From: Collinsella aerofaciens
Lineage (GTDB): Bacteria; Actinomycetota; Coriobacteriia; Coriobacteriales; Coriobacteriaceae
Length of the DNA: 10,499 nucleotides
Assembly: GCA_021641225.1 (NCBI GenBank)
Contig: JAJWXI010000054.1
Span: forward strand, 1 to 10,499
Direction: 5' to 3'
How positions within the stretch are numbered: the stretch's first letter is position 1; each line of letters begins with the position of its first letter. Position numbers and translations under genes: made by a program. The notes beneath the pieces are model-generated. The model had not been told where the DNA came from, searched no databases, and saw nothing but the letters and a program-made list of their open reading frames with translations. This document shows positions 7,022 to 10,499 of this stretch, piece by piece.

Positions 7022-7043
7022 TGCGTTCGCTTGCGATTGAACG

Positions 7044-7079
7044 AAAGGCCTCCTGAGCAGCAGCTCAGGAGGCCTTTTT
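7044..7079 (+). terminator. Strong intrinsic terminator of the second ackA
   Basis: AAAGGCCTCCTGAGC (7044-7058) pairs perfectly over 15 bases with 7063-7077 around a four-base loop AGCA, ending in a five-T run (7075-7079). It begins 23 bases after the stop codon. This is one of the clearest terminators in the window. Leading A residues give it some activity potential on the other strand too. Confidence 0.95.
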
Positions 7080-7227
7080 GCTAGCAGGCGGAAATTCCAG
7101 TCCCAAAGTGATCATCACCAGTAACGCCTGCGCTCCCAGCAACGACACCCATCCATTCAGATTCTCAGCTCCAGCTCGTAGCCAAGCCGCCGTCCACCCC
7201 AGATCCCCTGAATGCCACGTGACGGTA
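7080..7227. other. C-rich intergenic stretch without a convincing gene
   Basis: Part of the 352-base gap between the convergent ackA and pta genes (7022-7373). The + strand here is markedly C-rich and G-poor, especially 7125-7205. On the - strand one frame is open from 7241 down to a TGA at 7065-7067. It reads protein-like stretches such as NGWVSLLGAQALLVMITLG, but has no credible start codon or ribosome binding site and runs into the ackA terminator. It could be a decayed gene end or a dispersed repeat. I do not call a CDS. Confidence 0.4.
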
Positions 7228-7358
7228 GAAGGCCGTACGGGCTAACCCCTGAAAACATTCCGCAGACCAGAAACGCCCCCGTTCGTAGCTCCGAAGGAGC
7301 AGAACGGGGGCGTTTCATTGGTCGAGGACGTTTTCAGGGGTTAGCCCGTACGGCCTTC
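7228..7358. repeat. 131-base nested palindrome with perfect 29-base inverted arms
   Basis: Bases 7228-7256 are the exact reverse complement of 7330-7358 (29 of 29). Each arm contains GGCCGTACGGGC or its complement. Inside, GACCA (7265-7269) pairs with TGGTC (7319-7323), then GAAACGCCCCCGTTC (7270-7284) pairs with GAACGGGGGCGTTTC (7302-7316), and the tip GCTCC (7288-7292) pairs with GGAGC (7296-7300) around GAA. The whole unit can fold into one long hairpin with roughly 54 base pairs. It ends 15 bases before the pta stop codon, in the shared 3' region of convergent genes. I see no open reading frame proper to it and no target-site duplication at its ends. It could be a miniature inverted-repeat element, a REP-like repeat or an elaborate bidirectional terminator. 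Confidence 0.85.
7270..7316 (-). terminator. Inner hairpin, probable terminator of pta
   Basis: The 15-base perfect stem GAAACGCCCCCGTTC / GAACGGGGGCGTTTC, with a small GCTCC-GAA-GGAGC hairpin at its tip, is followed on the - strand by a short pyrimidine-rich tail (TTTCTGG). It lies 57 bases beyond the pta stop codon and is the only terminator candidate for pta. The T-tract is weak, and the same hairpin could also stop + strand read-through. Confidence 0.6.
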
Positions 7359-7373
7359 GGGCGAGTGCGTACG

Positions 7374-8354
7374 CTACTCAGCCATCTGAGCCTGGACGGC
7401 GGTGATGGCCACGACACCCACGATGTCGTCGGCAGAACAGCCGCGCGACAGGTCGTTGACCGGCTTGGCGATGCCCTGCAGGATGGGGCCGTAGGCATCG
7501 GCGCCGGCGAAGCGCTGGACCAGCTTGTAGCCGATGTTGCCGGCCTCGAGGTCGGGGAACACGAGCACGTTGGCCTTGCCGGCGACAGAGGAGCCGGGAG
7601 CCTTGAGCTGGGCGACGGTGGGGACGATAGCGGCGTCGAGCTGCAGATCGCCATCGATGGCGATCTCGGGAGCCTTCTCCTTGCAGAACTTCACGGCCTC
7701 CTGGACCTTCTTGGCGACCTCGCCGCCGGCGGAGCCCATGGTGGAGTAGGAGAGCATGGCCACGTGCGGCTCAACGTTGCCCATGAAGGTGGACCAGGAG
7801 TGAGCGGAGGCGATGGCGATCTCGGAGAGCTCGTCAGAGGACGGGTTGATGTTGAGGCCGCAGTCGGCAAAGATCAGCGTGCCGTCGGTGCCGAACTGCG
7901 GGGTGTCGGTGCACATCACGAAGAAGGCCGAGACCAGCTTAGTGCCCGGGGCGGTCTTGAGAATCTGCAGCGCGGGGCGCAGGGTATCGGCGGTGGAGTG
8001 GCAGGCGCCGGAGACCAGGCCGTCGGCATCGCCCATCTTGACCATCATGGTGCCAAAGTAGGTGGCATCCATCACCTGGGCGCGAGCCTGCTCGATGGTA
8101 ACGCCCTTCTTGGCGCGGAGCTCGGCAAACTTCTGCGCGTACTCCTCGTGCTTCTCGGCGTTGCGCGGGTCGATGACGGTGGCGCCGGGGACGTTGATCT
8201 CGTTGGGATCGCCCAGGATGACGATCTTTGCCAGGCCCTCCTCGATGATCTTGGTGGCTGCGACGATGGTGCGCGGGTCCTCGCCCTCGGGCAGGACGAT
8301 CGTCTTAAGGTCGGCCTTGGCGGCAGACTTCATACGGTTTAGGAAATCGCTCAT
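7374..8354 (-). CDS. pta: Phosphate acetyltransferase (phosphotransacetylase)
   Basis: A 326-residue cytosolic enzyme that converts acetyl-CoA and phosphate to acetyl phosphate and CoA, feeding the two acetate kinases encoded just beyond its 3' end. The length is that of the short single-domain form; the N-terminal regulatory domain of enterobacterial Pta is absent. The C-terminal signature NDLSRGCSADD (300-310) contains Ser303, Arg304 and Asp310, equivalent to S309, R310 and D316 of the Methanosarcina enzyme. Arg126 in TLRPAL corresponds to R133. VFPDLEAGNIGYKLVQR (265-281) is a family hallmark. The start ATG (complement of 8352-8354) is preceded on its strand by AAGGAG (complement of 8359-8364), four bases away. 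Codon bias is strong, matching the ackA genes. The gene is convergent with ackA and divergent from glf, with a hairpin in its probable leader. Confidence 0.97.
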   Translation of the reverse strand: MSDFLNRMKSAAKADLKTIVLPEGEDPRTIVAATKIIEEGLAKIVILGDPNEINVPGATVIDPRNAEKHEEYAQKFAELRAKKGVTIEQARAQVMDATYFGTMMVKMGDADGLVSGACHSTADTLRPALQILKTAPGTKLVSAFFVMCTDTPQFGTDGTLIFADCGLNINPSSDELSEIAIASAHSWSTFMGNVEPHVAMLSYSTMGSAGGEVAKKVQEAVKFCKEKAPEIAIDGDLQLDAAIVPTVAQLKAPGSSVAGKANVLVFPDLEAGNIGYKLVQRFAGADAYGPILQGIAKPVNDLSRGCSADDIVGVVAITAVQAQMAE

Positions 8355-8406
8355 GTTACTCCTTACAAGCGTTTCACTAAGCTCCAGGCGCCCGGCTGTT
8401 CACGAA

Positions 8407-8429
8407 TAAACCCGCTGCTAGCGGGTTTA
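8407..8429 (-). terminator. Hairpin in the pta leader, possible attenuator
   Basis: TAAACCCGC (8407-8415) pairs with GCGGGTTTA (8421-8429) around a five-base loop. On the - strand the distal arm runs into TTTATTCG, a weak terminator tail. If pta starts from the TATAAT at 8482-8487, this hairpin lies in its 5' untranslated leader about 50 bases before the ATG and could attenuate transcription. It could equally be a structural or boundary element. Confidence 0.55.
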
Positions 8430-8481
8430 CCTTTCAATTATGTACGCCGCGGTGCTTGAGCTTTCCTTGTGTGGCAAGCTT

Positions 8482-8487
8482 ATTATA
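8482..8487 (-). promoter_or_regulatory. -10 box of a candidate pta promoter
   Basis: The complement of 8482-8487 is a consensus TATAAT, oriented toward pta. No strong -35 is visible 16-18 bases upstream. It would place the transcript start roughly 120 bases before the pta ATG. Confidence 0.5.
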
Positions 8488-8501
8488 GGACGCATTAGCG
8501 C

Positions 8502-8507
8502 TATAAT
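8502..8507 (+). promoter_or_regulatory. -10 box of a candidate glf promoter
   Basis: A consensus TATAAT at 8502-8507 is oriented toward glf, with a weak -35 candidate TTATTA (8480-8485) 16 bases upstream that overlaps the opposite promoter's -10. It forms a mirror image with the - strand box: ATTATAG (8482-8488) and CTATAAT (8501-8507). Confidence 0.5.
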
Positions 8508-8523
8508 CGCTCTGATAAATATG

Positions 8524-8571
8524 TCTCGAAGAATGTTCGAGAAAAGCCCAGCTAACGAGCCCGTGGCTTTT
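8524..8571 (+). other. Two successive hairpins in the glf leader
   Basis: TCTCGAA (8524-8530) pairs with TTCGAGA (8536-8542) around GAATG. Then AAAAGCC (8542-8548) pairs with GGCTTTT (8565-8571) around a 16-base loop. They share base 8542, so they are adjacent or weakly competing. The second resembles a short terminator (GC stem then four T) and ends just before the glf ribosome binding site, which suggests leader control of glf. This is inferred from structure only. Confidence 0.4.
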
Positions 8572-8574
8572 GAC

Positions 8575-8580
8575 AAGGAG
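8575..8580 (+). promoter_or_regulatory. Ribosome binding site that fixes the glf start
   Basis: AAGGAG lies five bases before the ATG at 8586. It supports this start over the internal Met18 (8637), which would give a protein beginning, as many homologs do, just before the FAD-binding GxGxxG loop. Confidence 0.8.
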
Positions 8581-8585
8581 TATCG

Positions 8586-9788
8586 ATGCAGATTACCTCA
8601 GGCCTGCCTGAAGGCTTTAACGCCGGCGCGTACGACATGATTGTCGTCGGTGCTGGATATGCCGGTGCCGTTTGCGCCCGCCGTCTTGCCGAGACCATCG
8701 GCTATCGTGTTGCCGTTTTGGAGCGCCGTAGCCACATTGCGGGCAATGCCTATGACTGCACTGACGAGGCCGGAATCCTGATCCACGAGTACGGTCCGCA
8801 TATCTATCACACCTTTAACGAGCGCGTGCACAATTTCCTGTCGCGCTTTACCAAGTGGACGGATTATCAGCACAAGGTGCTCGCCAACATCAACGGCACC
8901 CTTATGCCCGTGCCCTTCAACCATGCGAGTCTCAAGCTCGCCTTTGGTGATGAGCGCGGCGAGGAGCTGTATCAGAAGCTCGTGGAGACCTTTGGCAAGG
9001 ATGTCAAGGTGCCCATTATGGAGCTGCGTAAGAAGAACGACCCCGACTTGGCCGAGGTCGCCGATTACGTCTACGAGAACGTCTTTTTGCATTACACCAT
9101 GAAGCAGTGGGGCCAGACGCCCGACCAGATCGATCTCTCGATCACCGGTCGCGTTCCCGTCTTTGTGGGCGACGATGACCGCTATTTCCCGCAGGCTCCC
9201 TTCCAGGGTATGCCGCAGGACGGCTACACGGCGCTGTTCGAGCATATGCTCGACCACGACCTGATCGACGTGTTCTGCGACGTGGACGCCCGCGATCTTT
9301 TTGAGATCGACGAGACCACCGTCAAGATCGGTGGCAAGGTCTACGGCGGCGAGATCGTCTATACCGGTCCGCTCGATGAGCTGTTTGGCCTTGATCTGGG
9401 CGCTCTTCCGTACCGTACGCTCGATATGAAGTTCGAGACGCTCGATATGGATCAGTTCCAGCCCGTGGGTACCGTCAACTACACCACGAGCGAGGACTAC
9501 ACGCGCATTACCGAGTTCAAGAACATGACTGGTCAGGTCCTGCCCGGCAAGACCACCATCATGAAGGAGTACTCCAAGGCCTATACGCCCGGCTCGGGCG
9601 AGACGCCCTATTACGCCATTCTGGAGCCCGAGAACCGCGAGCTCTATGAGCGCTATCTTGAGCGCGTCCAGAACCTGACAAACTTCCACCCGGTGGGTCG
9701 TCTGGCCGAGTATCGTTACTACGATATGGATGCCGTGACCAATTCCGCCCTCGATCTTTCGGATGAGATTATCGCCTGCCATGCATAA
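8586..9788 (+). CDS. glf: UDP-galactopyranose mutase
   Basis: A 400-residue FAD-dependent flavoenzyme that interconverts UDP-galactopyranose and UDP-galactofuranose in the cytosol, supplying galactofuranose for surface polysaccharides. The Rossmann FAD loop GAGYAG is at residues 22-27, followed by ERRSHIAGNAYD (46-57). Family landmarks are YGPHIYHT (69-76), TMKQWG (171-176), the substrate-region motif FPQAPFQGMPQDGYT (201-215) and the C-terminal FAD-contacting GRLAEYRYYDMD (371-382). The length is typical of bacterial Glf. The start chosen adds about 15 residues before the usual N-terminus and is supported by AAGGAG at 8575-8580. The stop codon overlaps the next gene, a glycosyltransferase, by eight bases, so the two are co-translated. 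The gene is divergent from pta, sharing a compact promoter region. Function is secure. Confidence 0.97.
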   Translation: MQITSGLPEGFNAGAYDMIVVGAGYAGAVCARRLAETIGYRVAVLERRSHIAGNAYDCTDEAGILIHEYGPHIYHTFNERVHNFLSRFTKWTDYQHKVLANINGTLMPVPFNHASLKLAFGDERGEELYQKLVETFGKDVKVPIMELRKKNDPDLAEVADYVYENVFLHYTMKQWGQTPDQIDLSITGRVPVFVGDDDRYFPQAPFQGMPQDGYTALFEHMLDHDLIDVFCDVDARDLFEIDETTVKIGGKVYGGEIVYTGPLDELFGLDLGALPYRTLDMKFETLDMDQFQPVGTVNYTTSEDYTRITEFKNMTGQVLPGKTTIMKEYSKAYTPGSGETPYYAILEPENRELYERYLERVQNLTNFHPVGRLAEYRYYDMDAVTNSALDLSDEIIACHA

Positions 9789-10499
9789 AGTCATAACATT
9801 CGGTATTCCCTCGTATAACGCCGCTAAGGACATGGACCATTGCATCACCTCCATCTTGGAGGGGAGCAATTATGCCACCGATATCGAGATTATCGTGGTG
9901 GACGACGGCTCCAAGGATGAGACGGCCGCCAAGGCCGACGAGTGGGAGGCCCGTTATCCTGGAATCATCCGCGCGGTGCACCAGGAGAATGGCGGCCACG
10001 GTATTGCCGTCCTTTCGGGTCTGCGCGAGGCGCAGGGCACCTACTACAAGGTTGTCGACTCGGACGACTGGCTTGACGGCGCTGCCCTTTCGACCATGCT
10101 GTCGATTCTGCGCGGCTTTGAAGAGCGCGACCAGCGCGTTGACCTGTTTATCTCGAACTACGTGTACGAGAAGGTTTACGAGGGTACGCATACGGCCATT
10201 GGTTACAAGTTTGCCCTGCCTCGAAAAAAGATCTTTACCTGGGACCAGATCGGCCATTTCCGCCTGGACCAGAATCTGCTCATGCACAGCCTGTGCTATC
10301 GCACGGATGTGCTGCGCGAGTCCAACCTTCCCATGCCGCCGCACACGTTCTATGTGGACAACATCTACGCCTACGTACCGCTGCCGCGTTGCAAGACCAT
10401 GTACTACGCCGACATCGACCTCTATCGCTACTTTATCGGTCGCGAGGGCCAGAGTGTCAACGAGGCCACGATGGTCAAGCGTCTGGACCAGCAGTTCCG
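9781..10499 (+). CDS. Family 2 glycosyltransferase, 3'-truncated by window edge
   Basis: The N-terminal 239 residues of a GT-A fold, family 2 glycosyltransferase; the rest lies beyond the right edge. It would transfer a sugar from a nucleotide-sugar donor to a growing surface polysaccharide or glycolipid at the cytosolic face of the membrane. The start ATG at 9781 lies inside the last codons of glf (overlap ATGCATAA), with no strong ribosome binding site nearby, which points to translational coupling. Motifs in order are TFGIPSYNA (6-14), EIIVVDDGSKDET (36-48) with the nucleotide-binding Asp pair, GGHGIAVLSGLREAQG (71-86) and the metal-binding VDSDDWLD (92-99). A conserved-looking VDNIYAY is at 192-198. 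No membrane segment is visible in the part present. Linkage to glf suggests, but does not prove, a galactofuranosyl-containing product. Donor and acceptor are unknown. Confidence 0.92.
   Translation, partial: MHKVITFGIPSYNAAKDMDHCITSILEGSNYATDIEIIVVDDGSKDETAAKADEWEARYPGIIRAVHQENGGHGIAVLSGLREAQGTYYKVVDSDDWLDGAALSTMLSILRGFEERDQRVDLFISNYVYEKVYEGTHTAIGYKFALPRKKIFTWDQIGHFRLDQNLLMHSLCYRTDVLRESNLPMPPHTFYVDNIYAYVPLPRCKTMYYADIDLYRYFIGREGQSVNEATMVKRLDQQF

Noticed and set aside
7228..7358. The palindrome as an integron attC site or an intact insertion sequence
   Set aside because: It has no integrase-type R/L core boxes that I can recognise, no transposase frame and no flanking target duplication. It is too short to be an insertion sequence.
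7212..8342. A long open frame on the + strand opposite pta
   Set aside because: It runs through the 131-base palindrome and then mirrors pta in a shadow frame with a repetitive Gly/Asp/Leu/Val composition. The - strand frame carries all Pta signatures.
8570..8575. A consensus -35 hexamer TTGACA just before glf
   Set aside because: There is no -10 at a suitable distance downstream, and it abuts the glf ribosome binding site, so it is probably coincidental.
8440..8640. A 66-codon + strand frame overlapping the glf start
   Set aside because: It spans the divergent promoter boxes and leader hairpins and overlaps the well-supported glf start in another frame. It has no ribosome binding site.
8598..9869. 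A 423-codon open frame on the - strand opposite glf
   Set aside because: It is a shadow of glf codon bias with no recognisable domain and no ribosome binding site consistent with a gene.

Overview
The window looks like a chromosomal segment of a high-G+C, saccharolytic anaerobe of the class Coriobacteriia, most likely Collinsella or a close relative. This is an inference from three things: C/G-ending codon use in the central and right-hand genes, strong AAGGAG-type ribosome binding sites, and a fermentative acetate module (two acetate kinases and a phosphotransacetylase). No rRNA, tRNA, CRISPR array, transposase or phage gene was seen.

Layout. (1) Positions 1-3862, + strand: the 3' part of a type-B carboxylesterase whose start lies left of the window, then two paralogous 12-helix major facilitator transporters. 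A strong intrinsic terminator lies between the two transporters. This block is visibly more A/T-rich in third codon positions than the rest and looks like an accessory substrate-uptake module. (2) 4017-4352: a small HIT-family (HinT-like) nucleotide hydrolase. (3) 4500-7021: two adjacent, equal-length acetate kinase genes (ackA), each with its own ribosome binding site and downstream hairpin terminator. (4) 7022-7373: a convergent intergenic region holding the ackA terminator, a C-rich stretch without a convincing gene, and a 131-base nested palindrome with perfect 29-base arms. (5) 7374-8354, - strand: phosphate acetyltransferase (pta), convergent with the acetate kinases. (6) 8355-8585: a divergent promoter region with two mirror-image TATAAT boxes and leader hairpins on both sides. 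(7) 8586-10499, + strand: UDP-galactopyranose mutase (glf) overlapping by 8 bases a family 2 glycosyltransferase that runs off the right edge. This is probably the start of a galactofuranose-containing cell-surface polysaccharide cluster.

How the genes work together. Pta converts acetyl-CoA and phosphate to acetyl phosphate, and AckA uses acetyl phosphate to make ATP and acetate, so regions 3 and 5 together form the ATP-yielding end of fermentation. The duplicated ackA suggests a dosage or substrate/regulatory specialisation. Glf makes UDP-galactofuranose, which the following glycosyltransferase or its neighbours could use. The esterase and two transporters may hydrolyse and move a common substrate class, which cannot be identified from sequence alone.

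I did not find a clear novel defence or mobile system. The least explained structures are the 131-base palindrome between ackA and pta, the divergence between the two AckA copies at a conserved histidine, and the terminator placed just ahead of the second transporter.
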